64,000 nt of DNA from Steromphala cineraria (Eukaryota > Mollusca > Gastropoda > Trochida > Trochidae), in assembly GCA_916613615.1 (NCBI GenBank), contig OU744728.1, forward strand, positions 31,317,950 through 31,381,949. The letters run 5' to 3'. The notes beneath the pieces are model-generated. The model saw only the letters and a list, made by a program, of their open reading frames with translations, made no database searches and was not told where the DNA came from. The position numbers and the translations under genes were made by a program. Positions 11,013 to 23,442 of this stretch are shown one piece after another (position 1 is the stretch's first letter; each line of letters opens with the position of its first letter).

Positions 11013-14000
11013 GGCCAACACCAGTGCATGGACAAGGACATCACATGATGCACCATTCTGGGATGCCTGCTATACCTGTATCTGCTTCGTCAGTTCATGC
11101 ACCACAAGTCCATCATTTCGTTCCACCAGGTATGAACAATATTCAATTTCCACCATTTTTGTTTTCTCTTAATAAAAGTCTAAGCTTATTTAGCATTGAC
11201 AGTGTTGCATCCAGGCCGCGCAATGGTGGGAAATGCGCTATTTCATGTATCACTCCCTCAATTTTAATCCCGCAAAATTACATTAAGTACCGCAATCTAG
11301 ACGAACTACTGCGCAACCTACCTGGATTATTTTATTTCCAATACTTTACATACATGTACTTTGATCAATAAAAATGATAACATTTTATTCTTGGTTTCAG
11401 CTGAATAAAAAAGGAAAAATGATATAATAATAATAATAATAACTAGGACTGCCGCGGCAGTACTTAGGTCTTCAAGATTCCTGTTTGACCTTCACATACT
11501 GTTTGACCTTCACATGAATGTTTGTTAAAGAGGGTTAAAACATACCCAGCAAAACACCACTTTTTAAAATGCAAAGTTTGACCCTTCCTCCTGACCGGAA
11601 ATGACTGTTCGCGAGCGATTTTATTGTTTTATCTGAAAGACCTTGCTAATGTCTAACTCTCATGCAAAATTCATTAAGTTCTAAGGTCTGGTTTTTGAGC
11701 TATGTGCCCTTTAATTTGGCGATTTTGCGATTTTGGTAAACTTTGAAAGGTCACAGTACAAAAAGTATTAAGGTTAGGTCTTTCAAAATTAGGAATTCAA
11801 GAAAACAGTACCTCAGCTACATTCAATATGAATTTCAGCTCTGTAGTGCAAGTATCTTCAGAGGAGAAGATTGTCAAAGGCGGGTGGGGTCGGAAACGGT
11901 GAAAACTGCACTAAAAGCAAAATTGCGGCCAAAGCACGTGACCTACGAATTTGTCCTGATTTCCTTTTTTTCATTATTTTTTATTGCGCTTCTTTTAATA
12001 AAAATTTCAAGTCTCTAAGTGCATTTTGAAAAAAAAAATCAATGTTAAATTTTTGATTTTGGATTCGAACTGGACCCTTAATGTACCAGTCGATTTTGCC
12101 CAAAAGCTTAGCATGTCGATTCCAGGGCAAGGGGTATCTGCATGCCAAGTTTGGTAAAATTCAGAGCAGCCGTTTGGTCTGCAGTTGATTCACAAAAAAA
12201 ATACAAATAATAATAATAATAGAAAACTAGGACTGCCGCGGCAGTACTTAGGTCTTCAAGATTCCTGTTTGACCTTCACATACTGTTTGACCTTCACATG
12301 CATGTTTGACCTTCACATGCATGTTTGTTAAAGAGGGTTTAAACATACCAAGCAAAATACCACCTTTCCATATGCAAAGTTTGACCCTTCCTCCTGACCG
12401 GAAGTGACTGTTCGCGAGCGATTTTATTCTTTTATCTTGAACACCTTGCTAATGTCTAAGTCTCATGCAAAAATCATTAAGTTCTACGGTCTGGTTTTTG
12501 AGCTATGTGCCCTTGAAGTTGGTGATTTTCAGATTTTGGTCAACTTTGAAAGGTCACAGCACAAAAAGTATTAAGGTTAGGTCTTACAACTTTACGATTT
12601 GAAGAAAACAATACCTCGGGTACATTCAGTATGAATTGCAGCTCTGTAGTGCAAGTATCTTCAGAGGAGAAGATTGTCAAAGGCGGGTGGGGTCGGAAAC
12701 GGTGAAAACTGCACTAAAAGCAAAATGGCGGCCAAAGCACGTGACCTACGAATTTTTCCTGATTTCCTTTTTTTCATTATTTTTTATTGCGCTTGTTTTA
12801 AAAAAAATTTCAAGTCTCTAAGTGCATTTTGAAAAAAAAATCAATGTTAAATTTTCGATTTTGGATTCGAACTGGACCCTTAATGTACGAGTCGATTTTG
12901 CCCAAAAGCTTAGCATGTCGATTCCAGGGCAAGGGGTATCTGCATGCCAAGTTTGGTAAATTTCGGAGCAGCCGTTTGGTCTGCAGTTGATTCACAAAAA
13001 AAGTACAAATAATAATAATAATAGAAAAAAAAGAACTTGAAGAAATCGGATAAAAACAATAGGTCTTCACGACTTTGTCTTGAAGACCTAAAAAGAACTT
13101 GAAGAAATCGGATAAAAACAATAGGTCTTCACGACTTTGTCTTGAAGACCTAATAAGGGTACTTTTACCGCGCAATACTCCATACCACAAAGGGGTATGC
13201 TCAATGCGCATACATATGTAAAAAGTCAGACATTAGAAGTCAGTTTTTGTAGCGGTTGAACAGGAAGTTTTTGAGGTGACGCTTGAACACTTGAAGAGAT
13301 GGGGCAGTACGCAGGTCTATAGGAAGCGAGTTCCATAGCTTGGTTGAAACTGAGGCATAAGAGCGGGCACCAAATGTTGTGATATGACAACTTTGCATTG
13401 AAACTTCAAAAGATAACCTTTTTACACAGAGTTGTTCAATCTTTAAAACTTTGACTTGTCATTACACATTTGAGATTATGTGACCACGTGCAATATCGAT
13501 ATGGTAAATCATTTAGATATTCAATTTATGAATTTCATCATTCTATATCAGCTTTATTAGCGGGGGTATATAGCGGTCTTTCCGTCCGTCTGTCCTTCCG
13601 TCAGTCCTTCTGTCCGGTCAATTATCTCAAAAACCTTTAGGTCTAGATCAATCAAACTTTGCACACATGTTAATCATAACCTTGTCTACAATGTTGACCA
13701 CTTTTTAATTTTCTGGCATATATTTTTTTGGTCGTTTCCATAGAAACGTCACTTAGTGACTTTGGACTTAGTTATATGGTGTACAATGGAGACAGATTTT
13801 CTCACAAACTATAACACCTAGATGAGTGAAATTTTGCTTATTGGTGCTCCTGATGATACTCTTTATCGAGTTCGAAAGCCATTTCCGAAATTTTATTTTT
13901 GACAGTTATGGCCCTTGTTTCTGAAATTGGGACTTTGAGCGATTGACATGTCTGATGCTCCAATGGGGACATATTTTCTCAGAAACTATAACACCTAGGT

Positions 14001-15912
14001 GAATGAAATTTTGGTTATGCATACACCTGATGATACTCTTGATCAAGTTCTACAGCCATTTCCGAATTATTATATTTAATAGAGTTATGGCCCTTGATTG
14101 CGCAATTTGACTTGCAGCGATTAACAGGTCTGATAGTCCAATGGGGACAGATTTCCACATAAACTATTACACCTAGATGAATGAAATTTTGGTTATGGAT
14201 ACACCTGATGATACTCTGCATCGAGTTTGAAAGCCATTCCCGAAATATTTTTTTAACAGAGGTTATGGCCCTTTTTCTGCAATTTGACTTGGAGCGATTA
14301 ACAGGTCTGATGCTCCAATGGGGACAAGTTTTCTCAGACACGATGACACCTAGATGAATGCAAATGAATCCACCTGATGATACTTTTCATTTAGTTTGAA
14401 AGCTGTTGCCGAACGCGCAGTTATGGCCCTTGGGTTCCCGTTTGAACTTGGTGCAAATGACTAGTCTGATGCTCCAATTTGGACAGATTTTATCTGAAAC
14501 TTTTACAGTTAGGTAGATGAAATTGTGGTTTTTGTTTCACCTGATGATACTCTTGACTCTTGCAAAGGACCACTGATATGCTCAAATGAGGGCAATTTTA
14601 CTACAGGAGAAGAAATCAGACGGGATGCGGGGGTATGTGAGCCATGCTCACTTGTTTCTTGTTGCTTTTGAATATATGTTGGTTTTTATGCCCCCGAATC
14701 GGAGATTCCGGGGGTATATTGTTTTTCACCTGTCCGTCTGTCCGTCCGTCCGTCTGTCTGTCTGTCCGTCTGTCTGTCTGTCTGTCCGTTTGTCCACAAA
14801 AACTTTAACCTTGGTCATAACTTTTGATTGGTCGGAGCTAGGTCTTTGATACTTGACATATGCATCCGGGGGCATTCGTGTTTCACAAACACATCTTGTC
14901 TTAATTAGCACTAGCACACAATTTCAGGTCACCCCCACACTTTTATGAAAGCAAGGGGGGACCTATTCCCTCAATTTTTAATTGCAGATTTATAAGCCCT
15001 GCTAGTCTTACTCAATTGAGGTTCATTCCTTACCATCTTTTTATATTTTTGAATGTTAGAGCAATTTCCATGACGGACATGTCATGGTAGTGGCAAACAC
15101 TTGATTTGTCATGATTTATTGAATGTGATGTAAGTTTTAATATGTTCCTAAATGTTTTGCAAACATGCAATTTATTATCACAATATTCCCCTTAAAAAGC
15201 AATAAAAATGATGTTAATGTGATGAGTCTACAAGGCCAAGTTGGGAAAAACCTAGTTATTTCAACATTCATAGGAATTGAATTTATGAGTTTAAGAATAC
15301 ATACAATACATAGAGCATTTTATTTCTATTTCCAAAGTAACTAAGTAATTTTGGCAAGTAAGACTTTTGCCAGGGTTTGCGTTAACGCAGAAATCTGTGT
15401 TTTTCACGCATTAAAATCGTAAATACACACACAAAATAAATTGCATGCGTGTCTTGCAAGCATGGTCAGAATCCAAAATGGTTTATGATTTATTGTAACA
15501 TTCAGTAGAGGATTTGGGCAATATCACGTGACAATAACTTGCCGTTAACATTAAATTACAAGTGTTCATTTACAGTGTTTGTTGTTTGTGTAAATCAGTT
15601 TACATGTTGTTCTTATGAAAAAGTCAATAGTCAGTCAACAAGCTTCTTGCTGTTTTTATAAGACAAAGGTCTTTTATTTGCCAAGTTAAATATTGAAATG
15701 ACATCAATGATGGCGCATTGTGCTTCCAGTGTTAATATCTCGCTTACTTGTTGGGCTGACAGATACTTTATAATCAAGTTTGTTTTTTGCAAATTTAGTA
15801 GTAGTAGCCAAGTACTCAATGACAATGTGTTCATCTCTGTGGGACTTTGCTTGCAGTGCCATCTCATGGACAAGGCGGGCCTGTACAGTCAGGCTACCCC
15901 CAGGCTCAGTGA
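11013..15912 (+). CDS. Last two coding exons of a His/Pro-rich protein (3' end of a gene)
   Basis: Exon 11013-11129 follows TTGTAG and ends at CCACCAG|GTATGA. Exon 15857-15912 follows TTGCTTGCAG and ends with TGA. Both enter in phase 1, and the junction codon (G|TG) keeps the frame. The first exon encodes a segment with GQGHHMMHH, MPAIPVS and VHHFVPP; the last encodes VPSHGQGGPVQSGYPQAQ and a stop. The His, Gln, Pro-rich composition and IPVS recall the C-terminus of ataxin-2 proteins, but that is a weak resemblance. Upstream exons were not found between 9.4 and 11.0 kb, so they probably lie left of the window, which would place the THAP/ballast pair inside an intron of this gene. The 4.7-kb intron is filled with repeats. 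Confidence 0.55.
11442..12220 (+). mobile_element. Dispersed element with ACTGCCGCGGCAGT palindrome, copy A
   Basis: It starts with ACTAGGACTGCCGCGGCAGT, which contains a 14-bp perfect palindrome. TTAGGTCTTCAAGAT and repeated TTTGACCTTCACAT follow, and it ends in a short (AAT)n run. A near-identical copy follows directly and a third is nested in the DIRS-like element (47540-48394). The open frames in it (for example 11743-12018) are conserved between copies only as repeats and show no known domain. The class is unclear; the (AAT)n tail suggests a retroposed element. Confidence 0.7.
12226..13153 (+). mobile_element. Same element, copy B, with duplicated terminus
   Basis: It is about 90% similar to copy A by eye and follows it head to tail. 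After the (AAT)n tract there are two tandem copies of a roughly 60-bp end block (13034-13092, 13093-13152), each finishing GTCTTGAAGACCTAA. This is the reverse complement of the TTAGGTCTTCAAGA near the start, so the element has short inverted ends. Confidence 0.65.
13240..13388 (-). pseudogene. Non-LTR retrotransposon (LINE) C-terminal fragment
   Basis: On the - strand this stretch reads FGARSYASVSTKLWNSLP, then DLRTAPSLQVFKRHLKNFLF and a stop (13240-13242). This is the standard C-terminal end of reverse transcriptase polyproteins in LINEs (CR1/L2/Jockey group). Only about 48 codons remain, so it is a 5'-truncated dead copy. Confidence 0.75.
13558..14665 (+). repeat. Dispersed repeat with roughly 175-bp internal tandem units
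   Basis: It opens with a GCGGGGGTATATAGC block and a Tyr/pyrimidine GTCCGTCTGTCC run, and closes with GGGGGTATGTGAGCCATGCT. Between them about five diverged units of about 175 bp recur, each with CCAATGGGGACA and ACCTAGATGAATGAAATTTT (units near 13787, 13961, 14138, 14316, 14473). A short internally deleted copy of the same element lies at 18332-18528. Confidence 0.65.
14682..14900 (+). repeat. Dispersed repeat with CCCCCGAA/CCGGGGGCA ends and GTCCGTCTG run
   Basis: It starts TGCCCCCGAATCGGAG, has a CCGTCTGTCTGTC microsatellite in the middle and ends near GCATCCGGGGGCATTCGTG. The ends are partly inverted. This is a typical dispersed bivalve-style repeat; the 87-codon ORF across it is an artefact of the microsatellite. 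Confidence 0.55.
14901..15856. other. Intron, no further feature seen
   Basis: AT-rich intron sequence up to the terminal exon acceptor. No repeat shared with the rest of the window and no coding signal. Confidence 0.4.
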
Positions 15913-17905
15913 TCTGATGCTGGCTGCCACTTCAGCTGGCATAACAATCTGATGTTCGTCTGTGTGTGGTCAGTATGATTAGCAAAGCTCAAAAATCGTT
16001 TGTGGTGACTTTATTTTGATGGCAATGAGGTGTATGGAATTGCACGCTAATATCTTATCAATGTGATTTTAAAGTCTTTGAAATGTTCATATTAAGCATT
16101 ATGAAGATAACAAAGTTGGAGCAAAAACACCCAGGAGTTGCACTTTAAGGCCCAGAAAGATGAAACCTTGTGTATATACTCCTCAGTTGTTTGAGAGGCA
16201 TTTTAGAAGTTGGAAGAATCAAGATGACAAGGATTTATGGATATTCAACTTCTTTATTGTAGAATGTGGCGAATTGTAGAATACTCCTCGACTAGTGAGA
16301 ATTATAATTTATAGCTCTCCTAGTTATTATTCTCATTTACCCCCGTTATTAGAAAGATAATATTATTATTATCTTCTCTTAAAGTTAAGAACATCTAATT
16401 CAACAAAAAAATTAAAAATGTATCATGACTAGTAACAATGACATTTTTTACCCACAATTCGCTGAATTTCTCACCTTAAGCTTATTTGTAACGTATTAAC
16501 TATTATAACTATTTATCCCCTTAATGTGGTTTTGTTGTAATGTTCACTTTCTTGTTATTTATGATTATGTCTTAATAGTAATATGAATATTGATGCAGTT
16601 TGTTCCAAATGTAAAGAGATGGATGAGTCCTTAAAAAATACATGATTTTGAACTTTTAATACATACAAATGACCAAAGATAACACATGCATTTGACAGGT
16701 TTGTTGTCATGTTGAAACCCTTTTAGTGCTGTAAGCCATCTTCGTATTGAGTCCTTTTTTCATTAGAATAATAACTATGGAATCAAACATGAAAGGTACA
16801 CACTACTCTGTAGAAGCTGTTTCAATCAGTTCAGCCCCTCTAGATTGCAGTAGTAGACATGGTAATGTATCTGACAAATAATTGTATCATTTAAATATAA
16901 TTGTCATCCTCTTACTTACGCATAGCAAGGTTGAAACTTTCTTTTAACTACTTAAATAAGTAGAGTTTACATTTTTAACTCATCTGGCCTGTTAGACCCA
17001 ATAGGCTTTATATGGCATGGCATGGTGTCTGGTGTCCGGCGTCCGTCCATCGGTAAACTTTGTGGAATTTCACCAGAACTATAAGGCCTAGAAAGCTGAA
17101 AAACTTTGTGTACAGACTCCTTGTATAGTGAGGATTATGAACTGTAGCTTTGGTGGCCCTCCTGCCCCTAATAAGGGCCACAGGGGCCGCGCCCTTAAAA
17201 CCTATTTCCAGAAACATAAGGCCTGGAAAGCTGAAACTTTGTGTACCGACTCCTTGACTAGTGAGGATTATAAATTGTAGCTTTGGTGGCCCTGTGGCCC
17301 CTAAATAGGGTCACAGAGGCCATGTCCTAAAGCAAAATCAAATGTAAAGCCTGATGAGCTACAGAACCAATGAAGAAACACTTTTCATAACTGTTCTGAT
17401 GTTTTCTTTGCAGAGTGTCCAACTTTCCCGAGCGTCCTGGACATTGTGTGATGAACAAGTATGGCAGTGATGCAAATGCAGCAATCTAGATAATTTGTGA
17501 ACCTTTAAGTCGAACAGGATGGCCTTCCTCTACTTGGAAAACAGTTCTGTAATAATATTTTGTGATACAAGATGTGTCAAGACACTGACTTGATAATAGT
17601 GTTTTTATCAATGCAAAAGAGTCTGGGCTTTTTTCAGTTACCTGCAATGATTTTCATCTGAAGTTAAGCTGTCAACGAAGAGTGTTGACAGCTTTTTGGG
17701 TTTTCTTGAGAAGAGCTTTTCCTCTTATTTAGGATGAAAATCTATTCAAGAAAACATTAGGTGCAAGAGTAAAAACATTCTTTTCTACCTGCAAACAAAT
17801 ACACTTGCCTTGTGGACTGTTGACAGGACATTAGGTACTACCTAAAATGAGACAGCTTTTGAATAAGAGATGAAAATGACAAACTGTCAAGACTTGAAAT
17901 AAAAC
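15913..17905 (+). other. 3' region of the His/Pro-rich gene, with an inserted repeat
   Basis: Downstream of the stop there is no coding signal. A good acceptor (TTTTCTTTGCAG, ending at 17414) opens a possible 3' UTR exon that ends near an AATAAA at about 17898. Alternative splicing into it cannot be excluded. A dispersed repeat of the GTGTCCGGCGTCCGTCC type occupies about 16975-17385, with two internal blocks around the motif ACTCCTTG and TATAATTTGTAGCTTTGGTGG-like text. Confidence 0.4.
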
Positions 17906-18079
17906 TTTTTATATAAAAAGTGAAGAATTGCTTTTTTTGTTGTTGTTCATGAAGTTTGAATGAAGTATTCTGGATAGTGTATCTTTGTGATCTCTAGACT
18001 TCAGAGGGCACTGTGCGAGTTGTTACAGTAAAAGTGAAGAAGCAGTGTTTTGATTGAAACTGTTGAAATCTTTTACATT

Positions 18080-18846
18080 TTTAGCTCATCGCATGGCATG
18101 GCATGGTGTCCGGCGTCCGTCCATACACTGTGTGAACTTTCGACTCTTTCTCAAGAAGCACAAGGCCCAGAAAGCTCAAACTTTGTGTACATATACTCCT
18201 TGACTAGTTAGGATTATAATTCAAAGCTTTGCTGACCCTGTAGCCCCTAATAAGGGTCACAGGGGCAAAGCCCTTAAAACCTGAAAGCTGAAACCTTGTG
18301 TTTAGAGTCTTTGACTAGTGGGGATTATTATACCCCAGCTACGAAGTCCCTCCGTCTGTCCTCTGAAATTTGACTTGGAGCGATTAACAGGTCTTCTGGT
18401 CAATTGAGACATGTTTTCTTTTACATTTAAACACTTAGATTAATGAAATTACTTTCGCTGACTTTTGACCTAAAGCGTATGTAGCAGATTGGGAGGGGTA
18501 TGTGAGCCATGCTAATTTTTTTCTTGTAATTTATAGCTTCAATGGCCCTGTGGCCCCTAATAATGATAACAGGGGCCACACCCTTTTCCTTCTCTCTAGA
18601 AGCATAAGGCCTAGAAAGCTGAAACTTGGTGTACAGGCGCCTTTATTAGTGAGGATTTGGGTAATAAGGGTCACAGGGGCCACTTCCTTAAAACCTTTTT
18701 AGCTCATTTGGCCTTTAAGGCCCGATGGGCTTATGGCATGGCATGATGTCCGGCATCCAGAAGCATAAGGCCTAGAAAGCTGAAACTTTGTGTACATACT
18801 CCTTGACAATTGAGGATAAAAAATTGTAGCTTTTGTTGCCCTGTGA
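18080..18846 (+). repeat. Dispersed GCATGGTGTCCGGCGTCCG repeats
   Basis: Two partial copies of the AGCTCAT...GGCATGGCATGGTGTCC family (18080-18330 and 18695-18846) flank a short copy (18332-18528) of the element seen at 13558-14665. Shared phrases are ACTCCTTGACTAGTGAGGAT and CCTAATAAGGGTCACAGGGG. The second copy is interrupted by the element at 18847 and resumes at 21564. Confidence 0.6.
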
Positions 18847-21563
18847 CAGTGTTGCATCTAGAGTGCGCATTTGCTTAATTATGCATCTAGAAAGAAATGT
18901 TGTGCAAACTAGATTAGCGTTTGCAGGACACCGCAAAAGCAGAGCAGCTCGAAACTTGGGGTTTTGCCATACCCTGTTCAGCCTTTTACAGGCCTCACCA
19001 AATTGGACATTTTCTCGTGACCTTGACTTTTGACACTCAAGGTCACACAATCAATGAACACATTCCATTGAGTATGACATTAAAGTGTTATAAGTTAAAA
19101 TGATCCATTTTCTCCATATATGTTGACCTTGCTGTGACCTTGACCTTCGACAGTTCGTACCCAAAACTTGGTGAAAATTTTATACTTCTCACGAGATAAT
19201 ATATACAAAATCTAAACTTCATAGCACAAAAACTTTTCAAATTATCGTGTTTACAAGGAATTTTATAGTTATTTTATAACTTGTGACCTTGACCTTTGAC
19301 CTTGAAAGTGAACATGTCATAATGATTCCCTGGAAGTGTTAGCATTTAAACATGTTCAAAGCTAAATGGGATAAAGTTATATCCAAATTAGGTGCACATT
19401 GCAATAATTTATATCTCATGACCTTGAACTTTGATTTTCAAGGTCACACAATCATTGAACACTTTTAATTGAGTATAACAATCATGTATTGATTAAAAGT
19501 GTTCATAGTTAAAATAAAGCATTTTCGCTAAACCATGTTAAAGTCATGACCTTGCTGTGACCTTGACCTTCGACAGATTGTAGCGAAAACCTTTTCAAAA
19601 ATTTTTACTCTTCCAAGGATGATATATATCAAGTAAGAGCTTCATACCACAAAAACTGTTCAAGTTATCATGTTTACAAGGAATTTTGTAGTGACTTTAT
19701 AACTCTAACCTTGACCTTTGATCTTGAAAGTGAACATGTCATAATGATTACCTTGAAGTGTAAACATTTAGACAAGTTCATGAGTTCTGAAAAGCTAAAT
19801 GGGATAAGGTTATACCCAAATTTAGTGCATATTGCAATAACTCATGACCTTGACCTTTGACCTTCAGGGTCACACAATCGTTGAACACATTTTGTTGAGT
19901 ATAACAATCATGTATTGATTAATAGTGTTCATAGTTTTAAAAAAGCATTTTCGCTAAAACATGCTAAAGTCATGACCTTGCTGTGACCTTGACCTTTGAC
20001 GGATTGAAGCCAAAACCTTTTCATTTTTTTTTACTTTTCCAAGGAAGATATATACCAAGTTAGAGCTTCATAGCACAAACACTTTTAAAGTTATCGCGTT
20101 TACAAGGAATTCTTAGTGATTACACAGCTCGTGTGACCTTACCTTTGACCTTGAAAGTGAATGTGTCAAAATCGTTCCCCCGAGGTATGAGTAGTAAGTT
20201 ATGAATAAGAGTTTTGGAAAGCTTGGTGGAAAAAAGTTATAGCTACAGTCCGTCAACCTAACTTTTGGAACACGGTTTATTGCAAGTTACATCTATACAA
20301 AATAATTCAGCAAACTTTATTTGGCTCAACCTATAATAATATAGGGCGACCTAATATGGTGTTGAATTTCCTAATTTTATCTCAAATATTAAAGATGTTA
20401 CTTAAGAAACTTTCATTGGTAGTTTGTTGTTATAGTAGTACGAGTGCGGCGGCGGCGGTGGTGGAAACTTCACAAAAACTGATAGCAGCCCTAATAATAA
20501 CTACTGGGCCACACCATATGCTAAAATTACATTAAATCGATCGTATATACTTAACGTGCGTAGCATTCGGTTTCTAACTCAATTCAAATGTCACATGGTT
20601 TTCATAAAGAAATTTGGAAATTCCTGTAACTATTTATGGCACATTTACCATACTGTTAAACATACAGACCTCAGATTAAGGATTAATCTTATTTGAAGTT
20701 ATTAGTTAATTCAAAATGCCTTTATGTGATTTCAATATAAAGATTAATTTCATTGGATAATTCTGTCGTAACCTCTCACTGAACTTTTCTTGGAAATTGA
20801 TAGTTTGAGTCGTGAAGTTTCAAGTATGTTTTACGCAATGAAAAAAAAATGTCTCCATCAAATTCAAAGAAAAAATATAGCTATAAATATTATTGATTCT
20901 TCATTGGAGCGAGGCAATATATTCGTCTACTGATTAGGAAGGGATACAAGACGAAATTCGTGCCGAAAACATTGCACAAGGGGACTGACATGCTCACGAC
21001 GTCCATGGCAATCCCAACACAGAACATGTAACAAACTGTGAAAGCGATTTAGATGATTCTAAAACCACCAGAAAACGTAAAATTTATATAATAATATAAG
21101 ATGAAATTAGATTGGCTCAAAATGTATGAATGGCTTGAATTTGACAAAGAATCGGGCAAGTTTTGCTGTGACTGTTTATTTTCCAAAATGCATTACCTAT
21201 GATATCATGTAAAAATTCTCATTCATATGCTCTAAGTAATAGATATCAGCTTGAGTTTTCTTGGTACATGATTTACAACTGCGAAAAGATCAAAGGAAAA
21301 TATGCCGCCCATTGGATAAACAGGACATATTAAACAACAGAGAGAAGGGTTTTTATTTCATAGTCCGTTCACAGTCAGTTCATTTCAATTACTGTAATGA
21401 TACATTTGATTTACATTAAGGATAACATTAAAATGTTCATGTAGTAAAAACGTTTTTATCCAAGTGGCCAACTTTCGACTCATGATAGGGCCATCAGTGG
21501 TCTACTAATTAAAGAGTGATATGCCACCTGGCTCACTTATGACGAAACACAGATGCAACACTG
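18847..21563. mobile_element. 2.7-kb transposon with 13-bp inverted ends and 6-bp target duplication
   Basis: The left end CAGTGTTGCATCT (18847-18859) is the exact inverse of the right end AGATGCAACACTG (21551-21563). CTGTGA flanks both sides (18841-18846, 21564-21569). The surrounding dispersed repeat reads continuously if the element and one CTGTGA are removed, which confirms the boundaries and a 6-bp duplication. Inside are about three tandem 420-bp units rich in TGACCTTGACC (about 19.0-20.2 kb), a block with GTGCGGCGGCGGCGGTGG near 20.45 kb and a transposase finger remnant (21102-21202). The CAG start and finger suggest a hAT-like element, although 8 bp is the usual hAT duplication. Confidence 0.75.
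21102..21202 (+). pseudogene. TTF/BED-like zinc-finger fragment of a hAT-type transposase
   Basis: One frame reads LDWLKMYEWLEFDKESGKF followed by CCDCLFSKM and a stop. The pattern W-L-x-Y/F ... G-x-F-C-x2-C-x4-F is that of the TTF-type finger found at the start of hAT-family transposases. Only about 33 codons survive, and the flanks show no continuing frame. Confidence 0.5.
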
Positions 21564-21965
21564 CTGTGACCCCTAATAAGGGATACAGAGCCACGCCCTA
21601 AAAACCTATTTTCATCTTCTTCTCCAGAACCAAAAAGTGTAGAAAGCTGAAATTTTATGTACAGACTCCTTGACTAGTGAGGATTATACATTGTAGTGTT
21701 GGTGGTCCTGTGGCCTCTAATAAGGGTCACAGGGGCCACACCCTAAAAACCTATGTTCTTCTTCTTCTACAGAAGCGTAATGTCTTGAAAGCTGAAACCG
21801 TGTGTACATACTCCTTGACTAGTGAGGAATATAATTTATAGCTTTGGTGACCCTGTGACCCCTACCCTGTGGACCCTACTAAAGGGGAGAACCACATTTG
21901 CCACACCCTAAAGCAAAATTGATATGAAGCCTGATGAGCTACAGAGCCAATGGCTCTATTTTTCT
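21564..21965 (+). repeat. Right part of the interrupted dispersed repeat
   Basis: It continues the repeat broken at 18846: CCCCTAATAAGGG, ACTCCTTGACTAGTGAGGAT twice, ending GCCTGATGAGCTACAGAGCC and AATGGCTCTATTTTT. The same terminal phrase ends the satellite-bearing copy at 25811. Confidence 0.65.
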
Positions 21966-22097
21966 AAATTGCGGTAAATTGAAATATCATAGTAACAGAA
22001 AACTTGATCTACTCAGTCTAGTTGTAAGGCCTGTACATTATCATAAGCTTGATAAATCCAATATTCTACGCAGACTTGGGGATAGCATGAGTATAAA

Positions 22098-22284
22098 AAA
22101 AGGGAAAGTTAAGCGTTTGCGCACTGTTAATTTGAGTTTTCCCGTTGTGCGAACGAAGTCAACCTGGTTCCCTGGCCTCTTACTGTAGAGCACGCGGAAC
22201 GAGGCCAGGGAACCAGGTTGGAACGAAGCGAGTTCTCAACTATTCTCTTTCATTATCAGTGCGCAAACGCTAACTTGCCCTTTG
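22098..22284. mobile_element. Palindromic MITE, about 187 bp
   Basis: The outer inverted repeats (22098-22126 and 22256-22284) share AAGCGTTTGCGCACTG and its inverse, with an A/T-rich AAAGGG extension. An inner perfect inverted repeat, AACCTGGTTCCCTGGCCTC (22161-22179) with its partner at 22201-22219, leaves a 21-bp loop. The whole element could fold into one long hairpin. No ORF. Confidence 0.7.
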
Positions 22285-22458
22285 AGTAAAGGGACTTTAT
22301 GCAAAGATTGTTTCTATTTTAAGTGATTCTATAAATGTGAGTTTAATTTTCCTTTTGAGGCAATTAAACAAAGACAAAGAACCAAATATAAGTATTAATT
22401 TGATCACAATCTCCAATACGCTTTGATATGATAATGTTTCAGTATGTAAGCGCTTTCA

Positions 22459-22814
22459 CGGGGCAGTAGCACGTTTTTTATGGGGAATAAAAGGTGATGT
22501 CAGGAAAATGAAAGTAGATGGTACCAATGTCTTAAAACAAAATGAAGCGGTTATAAAGCAAATATCTAATGTAAATTTCAGCCATGCGATTCCTTTTTCT
22601 TACACACAATGAATTAATGGTGTTCACACAATAATGGCTGCCAACGGAATTCATGTGAATCTTTATAATTCGTTCTCTGACTATGGATGATTGGTTTGAG
22701 AAATGAGATTTTTTGACACTATCAAAAAAATAATACTCTTAGCATTGATGTACAATTATAAAAGTCAAAAATTGAAATTATAAAATTTTCAAAAAACGTG
22801 CTACTGTCCCTTAA
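22459..22814. mobile_element. GGGGCAGTAGCACGTTT MITE, degenerate copy
   Basis: The ends are GGGGCAGTAGCACGTTT (from 22460) and AAACGTGCTACTGTCCC (to 22810), with TTAA at 22811-22814. The left TTAA has decayed. The interior is clearly homologous to the reverse complement of the intact copy at 53936-54292 (shared GGTGATGTCAGGAAAATGAAA). 352 bp, no ORF. Confidence 0.8.
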
Positions 22815-23442
22815 AATTTAAACTCGCCCTTTGCTTCCTCCTGAAAAGACCTTGAAACACGGCCATAAATTTTTTCAAAACATGAGACCACTTCATTTTC
22901 CTCTCCACCTTCAAACCATGTGCTTTCGAATGCGTGCGATGTGAGATTTACTTTAAAAATTCGTGCGTCACAAGATGAAATTGACAACGTCCAACACCTT
23001 TTGCTTCATGGAGAGGGAAACATTTGATGGACTGAAGAGTGCCTTAAAGAATATAAATAAGAAAATCATTTGCCATAAATCACAATCTCGGTGACGTTTT
23101 AGACAAATTGTTTTAAATTATTTAATTTCACTTCAATGTAGAATTTTTTGGTTTTTTTGAAGTAGAAAGAACAGAAGAACTAAAAACCGTTTCTTGCTCA
23201 GATTTGTCTGGTTGACAACTTGGCCATGACGTGCTCAATCTGCACGTGAAATTCACGTAATGTGCACATGAAATTGAAACAATGTTTAGAATTCGAGTGT
23301 ATTTGTTTTACCCCATTACAGCAACTTTTGAATAACTACCGGTGATGTTTGTGGAAGAATGACCTCGACCTCGTGAATATCTGTGATAATTATCTCGCTG
23401 ATCGCTCGATGGTTATAACGTATTCACTCAGTCAGCGGTAAT
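22815..23442. other. Unannotated spacer
   Basis: About 600 bases of moderately AT-rich DNA with no ORF, exon signal or repeat that I can match elsewhere in the window. Confidence 0.4.
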
